Positions 44,344-53,742 of a stretch of DNA of 64,000 bases are shown here, piece after piece (positions within the stretch are counted from its first letter, which is position 1; each line of letters starts with the position of its first letter). Under the pieces are notes generated by a model, which searched no databases, was not told where the DNA came from, and saw only the letters and a list, made by a program, of their open reading frames with translations. Location: NCBI RefSeq assembly GCF_001975705.1, contig NZ_CP015093.1, positions 2,170,001 through 2,234,000 on the forward strand, in the 5' to 3' direction. Source of the DNA: Salipiger abyssi. GTDB taxonomy: Bacteria > Pseudomonadota > Alphaproteobacteria > Rhodobacterales > Rhodobacteraceae. Position numbers and translations under genes: made by a program.

Positions 44344-45591
44344 ATGCAGGTGAAACGGCGGTTTTTGGTGATGGGCGGTGCGGCGGCGGTGCTGCTCGCG
44401 GGGTGCGGCGGCGGCGCGCCGGTATCCGTGGCAGCAGGAGGTCTGCCGCGGGATCTGCGGCCGCAGCCAAACGCCGGCTACGACGCCTGGGTGGCGGCGT
44501 TCCGGGGCCGGGCGCAGGCGCGGGGCATTGACGCCGCGACGCTCGATACCGCGTTTCGCGGTGCTGGATTCCTGCCCGGCGTGGTTGAGCGTGACCGCAG
44601 TCAGACGGAATTCACACGCACGCTCGAGGATTACTTTGCTATCGCTGCCTCGGAGCAGAAGGTGGCGCAGGGACGGGCGGAGCTGCGCCGCAATGCCGGG
44701 CTGCTGGGCGAGATCGAAGCGCGCTACGGCGTGCCGTCCGAGGTGGTGACGGCGGTCTGGGGCATGGAGAGCAATTACGGCACCCGGCGTGGTGATATCC
44801 CCGTCGTCTCAGCGGCCTCGACGCTGGCCTATGACGGGCGGCGGGGCGCGTTCTTCGAGTCGCAGCTGATGGCGGCGCTACGCATCCTGCAACGCGGCGA
44901 CACCACCGCCTCGCGCCTCACCGGCAGCTGGGCCGGGGCGATGGGGCACACGCAGTTCATTCCCACCACCTATCAGGAATACGCCGTCGATTTCCGTGGC
45001 GACGGGCGGCGCGATATCTGGTCCGAAGATCCCACCGACGGGCTGGCCTCGACGGCGAATTACCTGTCGCGCAGCGGCTGGCGGCGAGGCGAGCCCTGGG
45101 GCTTGGAGGTGCGTCTACCGGACGGGTTCGATGCCGGGCTCACCGGGCGCGGCACGCGCCGCGCGGGCGCCGACTGGGCGGCGCTCGGTGTGCGCCCGGC
45201 GGGCGGCGGATCGCTTCCGGGCGGCAGCGGCTCGATCCTTGCGCCTTCGGGCACCGGCGGGCCGGCCTTCCTGGTTTTCCGGAATTTCAACGTGATCCTG
45301 CGCTACAACAACGCCGAGAAATACGGGCTGGGTGTCGGGCATCTGTCCGACCGTATCGCCGGGGCGGGGCCGCTGCGCGGCAGTTTCCCGCCGGATCGCT
45401 ACGGTTTCACCATCGACGACCGCAAGGAGCTGCAATCGCTGCTGACGCGCGCGGGCTTTGACACAGGCGGTGCCGACGGTGTGTTCGGCAGCAAGACAGA
45501 GGCCGCCATCCAGGGTTATCAGGCACGGTCGGGCCTGCCGGTTACCGGCACGCCCTCGCGCGATCTGCTGCTGCGGCTGCGGCGCGGCTGA
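44344..45591 (+). CDS. lytic murein transglycosylase (MltB-like lipoprotein)
   Basis: 415 residues. Lipoprotein signal with lipobox LLAG-C21. SLT_2 domain at about 45-330: AVWGMESNYGTRRGDIPVVS carries the catalytic Glu142; GSWAGAMGHTQFIPTTYQEY and LASTANYLSRSGWRRGEPWG are family blocks. The C-terminal peptidoglycan-binding-1 domain (LQSLLTRAGFDTGGADGVFG) occupies about 358-412. It cleaves glycan strands to anhydro-muropeptides at the outer membrane. Transcribed away from the methyltransferase. Confidence 0.88.
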   Translation: MQVKRRFLVMGGAAAVLLAGCGGGAPVSVAAGGLPRDLRPQPNAGYDAWVAAFRGRAQARGIDAATLDTAFRGAGFLPGVVERDRSQTEFTRTLEDYFAIAASEQKVAQGRAELRRNAGLLGEIEARYGVPSEVVTAVWGMESNYGTRRGDIPVVSAASTLAYDGRRGAFFESQLMAALRILQRGDTTASRLTGSWAGAMGHTQFIPTTYQEYAVDFRGDGRRDIWSEDPTDGLASTANYLSRSGWRRGEPWGLEVRLPDGFDAGLTGRGTRRAGADWAALGVRPAGGGSLPGGSGSILAPSGTGGPAFLVFRNFNVILRYNNAEKYGLGVGHLSDRIAGAGPLRGSFPPDRYGFTIDDRKELQSLLTRAGFDTGGADGVFGSKTEAAIQGYQARSGLPVTGTPSRDLLLRLRRG

Positions 45592-45604
45592 GCGCCGCCG
45601 TGTC

Positions 45605-48520
45605 TCAGACGAAGAGATCGGTGTCGGCGGTGTCGTAGACATCGCCGGGCTGTCCCTCGCTGAGCAGATCGGCGGCGCTGTCGTCGTGATCCAGCGCATT
45701 GTCCGGCGGTGGCATATCCACGGTTTTTGCCACGGCGTCCGTCTCGTCGCTATCGGTCCAGACCGTTCCGCCCTGGGTGATCGTCACATCGGAGACCTCG
45801 CCGCGCAGCGCCGTCAACTCGGGATCGCTGGACGCCCCCAGCATGTTTGAAACGCGCTCCACATCGGCGGGAACACTCCCGTCTCCCTCGGCGATCTGCA
45901 CGCCGTCCTTGTCGATATACATCAGGCCGCCTTCATCCACGCCGACCGTCCATGTGGCGGTCTCGCCATTGACCAGCGCGTCTTCGGCGACGATGTAGGA
46001 CACTGTATCGCCCTGCATGATCTCGAAATACACGGCGCTGCTCGGGCCGAGCTGACCGAAGGAAATACGGTCGTCGCCCTCGCCGCCGAACTCGAAGACC
46101 CGCTGGCTGCCGCCAGCGCCGATATCGTCGAAGCGCACATTGGCCTCGAACTCGAAGGCGCCGTCGATCTGCGGTAGGTCCGGGGCGATCAGAGGGTCGG
46201 GCATGTAGGGCGCCGGATCTTCCGGATCGTCCGCGGGCAGCGTTTCGGTGGTTCCGTCGTCATGCCAGACGGTCTCGCCCTGGGTGATGCTGACATCCGT
46301 GATCTCGCCCTGAAGCGGGGTCAGGTCGGGGTTCTCGGACTCGCCCAGAAGATTGCTGTCGCGCTCGACATCGGCGGGCACCACGCCATCGCCCTCGGCG
46401 ACCTGCTCACCGTCCTTGTCGATATACATGAAGCCGGTTTCGTCCACGCCGACCGTCCATGTTGCGGTCTCGCCCTCGACCAGAACGTCCTCGGCAACGA
46501 TATAGGAGGTCGTGCCGCCCTGGGCGATCTCGAAATAGACCGCCTGGCTCGGGCCGAGCTGACCGAAGGAAATGCTGCTGTCGCTGCCGGCGAATTCAAA
46601 CACGCGCTGGCTGCCGCCGGCGCCGATATCGTCGAAGCGCACGGTGGCCTCGAATTCGAAGGCGCCGTCGATCTGCGGCGGCTCGGCGTAGGAGGCGGGA
46701 TCGGTCGGATCGACAGGATCGGTGGGGTCCGTCGGGTCCACAGGGTCGACCGGGTCGGTGGGATCCGCCGGATCGGCCGGGCTCGTCGTTCCGTCATCGT
46801 GCCACACGGTCTCGCCCTGGGCGATGCTGACATCCGTGATCTCGCCCTGAAGCGGGGTCAGTTCGGGATTGCCGGACTGGCCGAGCAGGGCCGAGTCGCG
46901 TTCGATATCGGTGGGCACCACGCCATCGCCCTCGGCAACCTGCACGCCGTCCTTGTCGATATACATGAAGCCGGTCTCGTCGACGCCGACCGTCCAGGTG
47001 GCGGTCTCGCCCTCCACAAGCGCGTCCTCGGCGACGATCAGCGAGGTGGTACCGTCCTGCACGATCTCGAACAGCACCGCCGTGCTGGGGCCGAGCTGGC
47101 CGAAAGAGATGCTGGTGCCATTGCCGGAAAACTCAAACACGCGCTGGCTGCCGCCGGCGCCGATATCGTCGAAGCGCACGGTGGCCTCGAATTCGAAAGC
47201 GCCGTCGATCTGCGGCAGATCCGTACCGGGCACGGGGTCGGTGGGATCGGTCGGGTCAGTGGGATCCGTGGGATCGGTCGGGTCCACAGGGTCTGTCGGA
47301 TCGGTGGGATCGACCGGATCGGTGGGCGTGCCGGCCAGTGGAATGCCGATGGCGGCGAGTTGCTCGGGGCTCTGCACATCCGCGACGCTGACGCCGGTCA
47401 GGGTGATCGCCTCGCCCCAGGGAAAGCGCAGCACCGCATCGCCGGAGCCGTCGCCCACGGTGTCGGTGACGGTGACATGATCGGTGTCCACCGGGTTGCC
47501 GTCCCAGTCGGTGAGCTCGGAGACGTCGAGCATGTCGTGGCTGGCGTAGCTGCCATCGGCCTCCAGCGTCGGCACCTCGAACCCGTCCACCGTGTCGAGC
47601 CCGCCGAGATCGGCCAGTGCTACGGTATCGTCGCCGGCGCCCAGCAGGATATTGTTCACGGCATCGTATTGCAGCGTATAGGTGCCGTCGGTCACGGTGC
47701 CGGTCTGCGGATTGCCCGAGCGCATGTCGATGCGCAGCCCGTCGGTGACGGCGGAGAGGTCGAGCAGGTCGCCATTGACCTCGTCGACATCCTCGGCATC
47801 CACGGTGTCGTTGCCAAAGCCGTTCTCGATATGGAACGTGTCGTCGCCATAGCCGCCCCAGAGGTAATCGTCGCCGGCGCCGCCATAGAGCGCATCATTG
47901 GCATAGGAACCGCGCATCCAGTCGTTGCCCGCGCCGCCATAGATCGTGTCGTCGCCCTCGTTGCCTTCGAGGTGATCGTCGCCATCGCCGCCGCTGACAT
48001 AATCGTTGCCGTATTCGCCATAGATCGAGTCGTTGCCCGCGCCGCCGGTGAGGCTGTCGCCATCCTCGTTGCCATAGACGACATCGTCGCCGTTGCCGCC
48101 TTCGACCGTGTCGGCGCCGGATCCGGCAAAGACCGAGTCGTTGCCCGCGCCGCCGCGCATCTCGTCGTCGCCGGCATCGCCGAGCAGACGGTCGTCTCCG
48201 CCCATCCCGTCGATCGTGTCGTCGCCATCGCCGCCGTCGAGCGTATCGTCGCCCTCGCCGCCGGTGAGCACTTCGAAATAGCTGTAATGGGTCGGGCCGC
48301 TCAGATAGGCGTCGGCGCCGCCATTGACCGAGCTGTCGCCGACGATGAAGCCTGAACTGCCGTCGAAGATGGTCAGAAAGGCCGCATCCTCGTCAAAACT
48401 CACGTGGAAATGTGCCGGAAGTTCGGAAAAATCCAACGTGTGCCCCTCGGAGGACTCGCTGAGCCCGCTCCAGAAACCGGGGTCGTTCCAGTTGGATGAA
48501 GTCACCAGATAAGTTGTCAT
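45605..48520 (-). CDS. RTX calcium-binding protein with three lectin-like repeats
   Basis: 971 residues, strongly acidic. At about 86-230 there are a dozen GGxGxDxLxGG nonapeptides (GGEGDDTLDGGDGDDTIDG...), the calcium-binding roll of type I-secreted proteins. After a linker of PTDPTDP repeats come three ~140-residue LamG/concanavalin-like units, each beginning IDGAFEFEA and ending near a TVW, separated by further PTDP linkers. No Sec signal. Probably exported by a type I system encoded elsewhere; likely an adhesin or surface protein. Function unproven. Confidence 0.8.
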   Translation of the reverse strand: MTTYLVTSSNWNDPGFWSGLSESSEGHTLDFSELPAHFHVSFDEDAAFLTIFDGSSGFIVGDSSVNGGADAYLSGPTHYSYFEVLTGGEGDDTLDGGDGDDTIDGMGGDDRLLGDAGDDEMRGGAGNDSVFAGSGADTVEGGNGDDVVYGNEDGDSLTGGAGNDSIYGEYGNDYVSGGDGDDHLEGNEGDDTIYGGAGNDWMRGSYANDALYGGAGDDYLWGGYGDDTFHIENGFGNDTVDAEDVDEVNGDLLDLSAVTDGLRIDMRSGNPQTGTVTDGTYTLQYDAVNNILLGAGDDTVALADLGGLDTVDGFEVPTLEADGSYASHDMLDVSELTDWDGNPVDTDHVTVTDTVGDGSGDAVLRFPWGEAITLTGVSVADVQSPEQLAAIGIPLAGTPTDPVDPTDPTDPVDPTDPTDPTDPTDPTDPVPGTDLPQIDGAFEFEATVRFDDIGAGGSQRVFEFSGNGTSISFGQLGPSTAVLFEIVQDGTTSLIVAEDALVEGETATWTVGVDETGFMYIDKDGVQVAEGDGVVPTDIERDSALLGQSGNPELTPLQGEITDVSIAQGETVWHDDGTTSPADPADPTDPVDPVDPTDPTDPVDPTDPASYAEPPQIDGAFEFEATVRFDDIGAGGSQRVFEFAGSDSSISFGQLGPSQAVYFEIAQGGTTSYIVAEDVLVEGETATWTVGVDETGFMYIDKDGEQVAEGDGVVPADVERDSNLLGESENPDLTPLQGEITDVSITQGETVWHDDGTTETLPADDPEDPAPYMPDPLIAPDLPQIDGAFEFEANVRFDDIGAGGSQRVFEFGGEGDDRISFGQLGPSSAVYFEIMQGDTVSYIVAEDALVNGETATWTVGVDEGGLMYIDKDGVQIAEGDGSVPADVERVSNMLGASSDPELTALRGEVSDVTITQGGTVWTDSDETDAVAKTVDMPPPDNALDHDDSAADLLSEGQPGDVYDTADTDLFV
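45759..46177 (-). repeat. tandem repeat unit 3 of RTX gene
   Basis: C-terminal copy of a ~415-bp unit. It encodes the third lectin-like domain (IDGAFEFEANVRFDDIGAGG to TVW). More diverged from copies 1 and 2 than those are from each other. Confidence 0.75.
46265..46677 (-). repeat. tandem repeat unit 2 of RTX gene
   Basis: 413-bp copy, near identical to unit 1 at DNA level (for example the shared stretch around GTCGAAGCGCACGGTGGCCT). Such identity allows copy-number change by recombination. Confidence 0.8.
46803..47215 (-). repeat. tandem repeat unit 1 of RTX gene
   Basis: 413-bp N-proximal copy of the lectin-like unit, preceded by a long PTDPTDP linker whose DNA (GGATCGGTCGGGTCAGTGG-like) is itself a microrepeat. 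Confidence 0.8.
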
Positions 48521-48648
48521 AGAGCTGCCAATCGTGTCTGTGGCGGCCTCTTATGCGGAGGTCGTCTGCCCGAATATCGTCGTTCTCCTCCTGCAAAGGC
48601 GGGATGTGAAGGCGAATTATTGACGATATTAAGGCAATTTGACCGAAT

Positions 48649-48673
48649 CCCGGCGCCAGAGGGCGGCGCCGGG
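48649..48673 (-). terminator. hairpin between RND operon and RTX gene
   Basis: CCCGGCGCC (48649-48657), 7-nt loop, GGCGCCGGG (48665-48673), perfect 9-bp stem just after the RND stop. No U-run in either direction, so it may stabilise the 3' end or act as a factor-assisted terminator. Confidence 0.45.
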
Positions 48674-48678
48674 GCGTT

Positions 48679-51600
48679 TCAGGTCTTGAAGATGCGGTAG
48701 ATCGCGGGAATCACCAGCACCGTCAGCGCGGTCGAGCTGAGCAGCCCGAAGAGCAGAGAGATCGCCAGACCCTGAAAGATCGGGTCCGCCAGAATCACCG
48801 CCGCGCCGATCATCGCCGCGATGGCGGTGAGCAGGATCGGCTTGAACCGCGTCGCGCCGGCCTCGATCAGCACATCCACCGTGACCTTGCCCTCCGGGTC
48901 GGCGTGGCGGATGAAATCCACCAGCAGGATCGAGTTGCGTACGATGATGCCGGCCAGCGCGATGAAGCCGATCATCGACGTGGCCGAGAACGGCGCGCCA
49001 AAGAGCCAGTGCCCCAGCATGATGCCGAGGAAGGTCAGCGGCACCGGCGTCAGGATCACCAGCGGCAGGCGGAAGCTGCCGAACTGCGCCACCACCAGGA
49101 TATAGATCCCCAGCAGCGCCACGCCGAAGGCCGCGCCCATGTCGCGGAAGGTGACCCAGGTCACCTCCCATTCGCCATCCCAGAGCAGGGTGACATGCTC
49201 GGTGCTCTCCGGCTGACCGTGCAGCGAGATCTGGGGCTTTGTGCCCTCCTCCCACTCCATCGCGTCGAGCCGGTCGGCCACCGCGAGCATGCCGTAGAGC
49301 GGCGCTTCGAAATCGCCGGCCAGCTCGCCCTGCACCATGATCACGTCATAGCCGTTGCGGCGGTAGATCGGGTAGGAGGCGCGCTCCGCCTCGATCTCCA
49401 CCACATCGCCCAGTTCCACCACGCCGCGCCCGCCGGGCAGGGCGTTGGCCGGCACCGGGGTCGAGAGCGCCTCGCTGTCCAGCACGCGCTGCGCCTTGTC
49501 GCGGGCGATGACGATGGGGATCGGCCGGCGGCCCCCGCCGCGATGCGAATAGCCCACGGTAACGCTGCCATTGAGCAGTTGCAGCGTTTGCAGCGCGTCG
49601 GCCTCCTGCACCTGGAAGAAATCCAGCTCCGACGGGGCAAGCACGGCGCGCAGGCGCGGCGGGCGGATGCCGTAATTGTCGTCCACATCGACCACATAGG
49701 GCACCTCGTCAAAGGCCGCGCGGATCTTTTCCGCAGCCAGGCGGCGGGTCTCGGCATCGGGGCCGTAGACCTCGGCCAGCAGAGTCGAGATCACCGGCGG
49801 GCCGGGGGGCGGCTCGACCACTTTCAGCACCGTGCCCTCGGGCAGATCGAGCGCGGCCAGCATGCCGCGCAGCTCCAGCGCGATCTCGTGGCTGGCGCGG
49901 TCGCGCTTGGCCTTGGGCAGCAGGTTGAGCTGCACATCGCCCATCTCCGGCCCCTGACGCAGGTAGTAATGCCGTACCAGCCCGTTGAAGTTGAAGGCCG
50001 AGGCCGCGCCCGCATGGGTCTGGGCCGAGATCACCTCGGGCAGCTCCATGGCGATGCGGGCGGCCTGCTGCGCCACCGCGTCGGTCGCCTCGACCGATGA
50101 GCCTTCGGGCAGGTCGACCATGACCGAGAGCTCGGACTTGTTGTCGAAGGGCAGCAGCTTGACCGTCACGTCCTTGGTATAGAGCGCGGCGAGCGAGCCG
50201 AAGCTGAGCACGATCACCACCAGCAGAAAGATCCACGACACCGATTTGCGCGCCAGGATCGGGCGGGCGAAGCGGGCGTAGAAGCGGCCCATCGGGCTGA
50301 ACTGCTTATGCGCTGTGCCCTCGCCATGGCCCGTCATGGGCGCCTTGCCCGCCACCTTGAGCATCAGCCAGGGCGTGATGATCACCGCGACGAAAAAGGA
50401 AAAGATCATCGCGGCAGAGGCGTTTGCCGGGATCGGCGACATATAGGGCCCCATGAGCCCGCTCACGAAGAGCATGGGCAGCAGCGCCACCACCACGGTC
50501 AGCGTCGCGACGATCGTGGGGTTGCCGACCTCGGCCACCGCCTCGATCGCCGCCGTGGCGCGGGATTTGCCCGGGTGCATGGCCCAGTGGCGGGCGATGT
50601 TCTCGATCACAACGATGGCGTCGTCCACGAGGATGCCGATGGAGAAGATCAGCGCGAAGAGCGACACGCGGTTCAGCGTGTAGCCCATGAAATTCGCCGC
50701 AAAGAGCGTGAGCAGGATGGTGACGGGGATGACGATGGCGACCACCACCGCCTCGCGCCAGCCGATGGTGACCAGCACCAGCGCCACGATGGAGAGCGTG
50801 GCCAGCCCGAGGTGAAAGAGCAGCTCGTTGGCCTTTTCATCGGCGGTCTCGCCGTAATCGCGGGTCACCTCCACATGCACGGAAGCGGGGATGATGCTGC
50901 CGTGCATCTCCTCGACCTGATGCAGAATGCTCTCCGCCACCACCACGGCGTTCGATCCCGCCCGCTTGGCCACCGCCAGCGACACGGCGGGCATGCGGCG
51001 GATCTCGCCATTCTCGCGGGTGAGCGTCGCGACGTGCTGCTCGTCGAGATCGCCGACCAGCTCCACATCGGCGACATCGCGGACATAGATCGTGCGCCCG
51101 TCGCGCGCGGTCAGCTCCAGATTGCCGATCTCTTCCGGTGTGGTGAGGGTCTTGCCGATCACCAGCCCGACCTGCTGGCCGCCGTCGCGCAGCGTGCCGG
51201 CGGGGGAGGCGGTGTTGGCGCCCTCGATCTTGCCGGCGAGCTGTTGCAGCGTCACGCCGTAAAGCGCCAGCCGCTCCGGGTCGGGCGCGATGCGCAGCGC
51301 CTCGTCGGTGGCGCCGATCACATAGGTCAGGCCCACATCCGGCGTGCGCGCCAGCCGCACCTCGACCTCGCGGGCGATGCGGGTGAGATCGGCGGCGGTG
51401 ACCGTGTCCTCTCCGGGTTGCGGCGAAAAGGTCAGCGTGACGATGGCCACGTCGTTGATGCCCCGGCCCACCACCAGCGGCTCGGGAATGCCCACGGGGA
51501 TGCGGTCGAGATTGGCCATGATCTTGTCGCGCACCCGCAGGATGGCGGTATCGGCGCTGACCCCGACCTCGAAGCGCGCGGTGACCATGGCCTGATCGTC

Positions 51601-51897
51601 GCGGGTGTCGGAATAGACATGCTCGACCTGGTCGATGCCCTTGACGATGGTCTCCAGCGGTTCGGTGATCAACTTCACAGCGTCCTCGGCGCGCAGCCCG
51701 GCGGCCTGCACATGGATATCCACCAGCGGCACCGAGATCTGCGGCTCTTCCTCGCGCGGGAGCGAGACCAGCGCGATCATCCCCACCGCCAGCGAGGCGA
51801 GCAGGAAGAGCGGCGTCAGCGGCGAGCGGATGAAGGCGCGGGTCAGCCGTCCGGCAAGCCCGAGCGCGCCTTCGGGAGTGTCGTCCTGCTCACTCAT
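48679..51897 (-). CDS. RND-type efflux transporter, inner-membrane pump
   Basis: 1072 residues. First membrane helix near 30-47 (LTPLFLLASLAVGMIALVSL); the proton-relay region VSLFALIFSIGILVDDAIVV carries the conserved Asp pair; large periplasmic porter loops lie between TM1/2 and TM7/8; the C-terminal half ends with SLLFGLLSSTALTVLVIPAIYRI. The sequence is of the AcrB/MMPL-related RND family but with unusual periplasmic segments (EGSSVEATDAVAQQAARIAM). It works with the adaptor encoded directly upstream; no outer-membrane channel gene is nearby. The substrate is not predictable. Confidence 0.85.
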   Translation of the reverse strand: MSEQDDTPEGALGLAGRLTRAFIRSPLTPLFLLASLAVGMIALVSLPREEEPQISVPLVDIHVQAAGLRAEDAVKLITEPLETIVKGIDQVEHVYSDTRDDQAMVTARFEVGVSADTAILRVRDKIMANLDRIPVGIPEPLVVGRGINDVAIVTLTFSPQPGEDTVTAADLTRIAREVEVRLARTPDVGLTYVIGATDEALRIAPDPERLALYGVTLQQLAGKIEGANTASPAGTLRDGGQQVGLVIGKTLTTPEEIGNLELTARDGRTIYVRDVADVELVGDLDEQHVATLTRENGEIRRMPAVSLAVAKRAGSNAVVVAESILHQVEEMHGSIIPASVHVEVTRDYGETADEKANELLFHLGLATLSIVALVLVTIGWREAVVVAIVIPVTILLTLFAANFMGYTLNRVSLFALIFSIGILVDDAIVVIENIARHWAMHPGKSRATAAIEAVAEVGNPTIVATLTVVVALLPMLFVSGLMGPYMSPIPANASAAMIFSFFVAVIITPWLMLKVAGKAPMTGHGEGTAHKQFSPMGRFYARFARPILARKSVSWIFLLVVIVLSFGSLAALYTKDVTVKLLPFDNKSELSVMVDLPEGSSVEATDAVAQQAARIAMELPEVISAQTHAGAASAFNFNGLVRHYYLRQGPEMGDVQLNLLPKAKRDRASHEIALELRGMLAALDLPEGTVLKVVEPPPGPPVISTLLAEVYGPDAETRRLAAEKIRAAFDEVPYVVDVDDNYGIRPPRLRAVLAPSELDFFQVQEADALQTLQLLNGSVTVGYSHRGGGRRPIPIVIARDKAQRVLDSEALSTPVPANALPGGRGVVELGDVVEIEAERASYPIYRRNGYDVIMVQGELAGDFEAPLYGMLAVADRLDAMEWEEGTKPQISLHGQPESTEHVTLLWDGEWEVTWVTFRDMGAAFGVALLGIYILVVAQFGSFRLPLVILTPVPLTFLGIMLGHWLFGAPFSATSMIGFIALAGIIVRNSILLVDFIRHADPEGKVTVDVLIEAGATRFKPILLTAIAAMIGAAVILADPIFQGLAISLLFGLLSSTALTVLVIPAIYRIFKT

Positions 51898-52858
51898 CGC
51901 GCGTCACCACGCGATCGCCGGCGCGTAGCCCGGTGAGGATCTCGCGGAACGGCGTGCCGTCCTGCTCGACGGTCTCGCCGGGCACGACGACGCGCGCGAG
52001 CGGGCCGTCCGGGGTTTCGACGGTCACGAAATCGAGCCCGCCGGCGCGGGTGAGGGCGCTTTCGGGCACCAGCAGCGCCTCGCGCGTGCCGACCGGCAGT
52101 CGTACCGGCACACGCCGCCCGACAAAGCGCGCGTCGAGCCCCTCGACCTCCACATCCGCCTGCAAGCGCCCGCCCTGGATCAGCGGGTAGAGCTTGACCA
52201 GCCGCCCGGTGCGCGTGCCCTCGGCGCCGGTGATGACGATCTCGTCGCCCTCGGCAAGATCGCCCGCATGGCGTTCGGGCACGCTGAGCCGCAGGAAGGT
52301 GCCGCCACCGCCGATCTCGGCCACGCTTTCGCCCATGGTCACCACCGAGCCGCGCGACAGCGGCACCGAGAGCACGATGCCCGCAGCCGGCGCCAGTACC
52401 GCGCCCTCGGAGATCTGCTGCTCGACCACCAGCCGCTGTGCCTGAAGGTTGGAGATGTTCGAGGTGATCACATCGACATTGGTCTGCAATTGCTCGTGGG
52501 TCTGCGTCGTGATCACGCCGCGTTCGAGCAGCGCGTTGCCCCGGGTCAGCTCCGATTGCGCCGTGGTGAGCTGGGCGCGCGCCGCTTCGAGCTGGGCGTC
52601 GAGCGAGTCGATCTGGAATTGCAGCTTGTCGTCCTCGATCCGGGCGAGCTGCTGGCCGGCCTCGACGCGGTCGCCTTCGGTGACCGTCAGTTCCTCGATG
52701 GTGCCGCCGATGCGGGCGCGGGCGGGGATCTGCACGCGGGATTCGATCTGCCCGAAGACGGATTTCCACATGGTGACGGGTTGCGGGGAGATCTCAAGCG
52801 TCTCGGCGGAGAGGGCCGAGGCGAAGAGCGTGGCGCAAAGAGCGATCAGGGCGCGCAT
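51890..52858 (-). CDS. RND efflux periplasmic adaptor subunit
   Basis: 322 residues. A Sec signal (MRALIALCATLFASALSAE) precedes a lipoyl-like domain (IGGTIEELTVTEGDRVEAGQ), a coiled-coil hairpin (QIDSLDAQLEAARAQLTTAQ, SNISNLQAQRLVVEQQ), then beta-barrel and membrane-proximal domains. It overlaps the pump gene by 8 bp. It lacks a lipobox. Short compared with AcrA (about 400). Confidence 0.85.
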   Translation of the reverse strand: MRALIALCATLFASALSAETLEISPQPVTMWKSVFGQIESRVQIPARARIGGTIEELTVTEGDRVEAGQQLARIEDDKLQFQIDSLDAQLEAARAQLTTAQSELTRGNALLERGVITTQTHEQLQTNVDVITSNISNLQAQRLVVEQQISEGAVLAPAAGIVLSVPLSRGSVVTMGESVAEIGGGGTFLRLSVPERHAGDLAEGDEIVITGAEGTRTGRLVKLYPLIQGGRLQADVEVEGLDARFVGRRVPVRLPVGTREALLVPESALTRAGGLDFVTVETPDGPLARVVVPGETVEQDGTPFREILTGLRAGDRVVTRDE

Positions 52859-52996
52859 CGGAACCTCTTCTGTTCGGCGGGCGGGAAGGCCCGCGACTCA
52901 ATTCGGCATTCATGTATTTTATTTGGAATATGTAAAGCCGGAACGGATGGTGCGAGTATTCCGGATTCGGAGTGTGTGGGGAAGGGGCGGGTGTGT

Positions 52997-53241
52997 GGTG
53001 GGCAGATTGCCCACCCTACGCGTGCCAAACCGGAACGAGCCGCGTCATCGCCGGCCCGTGGGGTGGCGAGCTTCCCTCGGAACCTCTCGATTTATCCCGG
53101 CCAAGTCCGAAAGATCTCGACACACAGCACTGGTGTCACCAAATCGCCAGCCCGGGGGACGGGCCGGCGATGGCGCGGCGGCCTTCGGCCTTGTCCCGCG
53201 CCCGCGCAACGCTCCACCTTAGGATGGGCAATCTGCCCACC
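52997..53241. repeat. REP/BIME-like nested palindromic element
   Basis: Outer ends are inverted copies of one 24-bp palindromic unit: GGTGGGCAGATTGCCCACC at 52997 and its reverse complement ending at 53241 (flanked by CCTACG/CTTAGG). Inside, CATCGCCGGCCCGT (53046-53059) pairs perfectly with ACGGGCCGGCGATG (53159-53172). The 245-bp block fills most of the 389-bp gap between the efflux and deformylase genes and contains no supported ORF. The architecture fits a paired REP (REPIN/BIME). Confidence 0.65.
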
Positions 53242-53247
53242 CCCCCC

Positions 53248-53742
53248 TTACCGCGCCTTTTTCGCCCGGCGCAGCAGCATGTCGCGCTTGGTCTTGCTCA
53301 GGTGATCGAAATACATACGCCCGTTCAGGTGGTCGATCTGATGCTGCACCGAGGTCGCCCAGAGCCCGACGAAATCGCGCTCTTCGATCTCGCCCTCGGC
53401 ATTCATGAAGCGCACAGTCACCGCGCGCGGGCGCTCGATCTTGGCCCAGACGCCGGGCAGGTTGGGGCTGGCCTCGTCATGGGCGCGCAGCTTGATCGAG
53501 GCGTGCAGGATCTCGGGATTGGCCATGCGCACCGCTTGGCCGCGCTCCTCGGAGGCATCGACCACCGCCAGCCGCAGCATCACGCCGATCTGCGGCGCGC
53601 CCATGCCGACGCCGGGCATCGCCTCCATCGTGTCGATCATGTCCTGCCAGACCGCGCGCACCTCGTCGGTGATCGCCGCGACCGGCGCGGCAGGGCTGCG
53701 CAGGCGCTTGTCGGGCCAGGGCAGGCAGGGGCGCACGCTCAT
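53248..53742 (-). CDS. degenerate third peptide deformylase paralogue
   Basis: 164 residues. Motif 1 survives as PGVGMGAPQIG, but motif 2 reads DEASPNLPG where active enzymes have EGCLS, so the metal-binding cysteine is missing. Motif 3 reads QHQIDH instead of HExxH, so the catalytic Glu is Gln. It is therefore probably inactive as a deformylase yet has an intact reading frame. Its ATG overlaps the preceding deformylase gene by 4 bp. Confidence 0.8.
   Translation of the reverse strand: MSVRPCLPWPDKRLRSPAAPVAAITDEVRAVWQDMIDTMEAMPGVGMGAPQIGVMLRLAVVDASEERGQAVRMANPEILHASIKLRAHDEASPNLPGVWAKIERPRAVTVRFMNAEGEIEERDFVGLWATSVQHQIDHLNGRMYFDHLSKTKRDMLLRRAKKAR

Noticed and set aside
46262..48355. 697-codon open frame on the plus strand
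   Set aside because: It is antisense to the RTX repeats; the regular GAC/GGC codons of the repeat gene keep the opposite strand open. No RBS or homology.
50308..51936. 542-codon plus-strand frame across the RND pump
   Set aside because: Antisense shadow; the product is His/Asp/Arg-rich low complexity.
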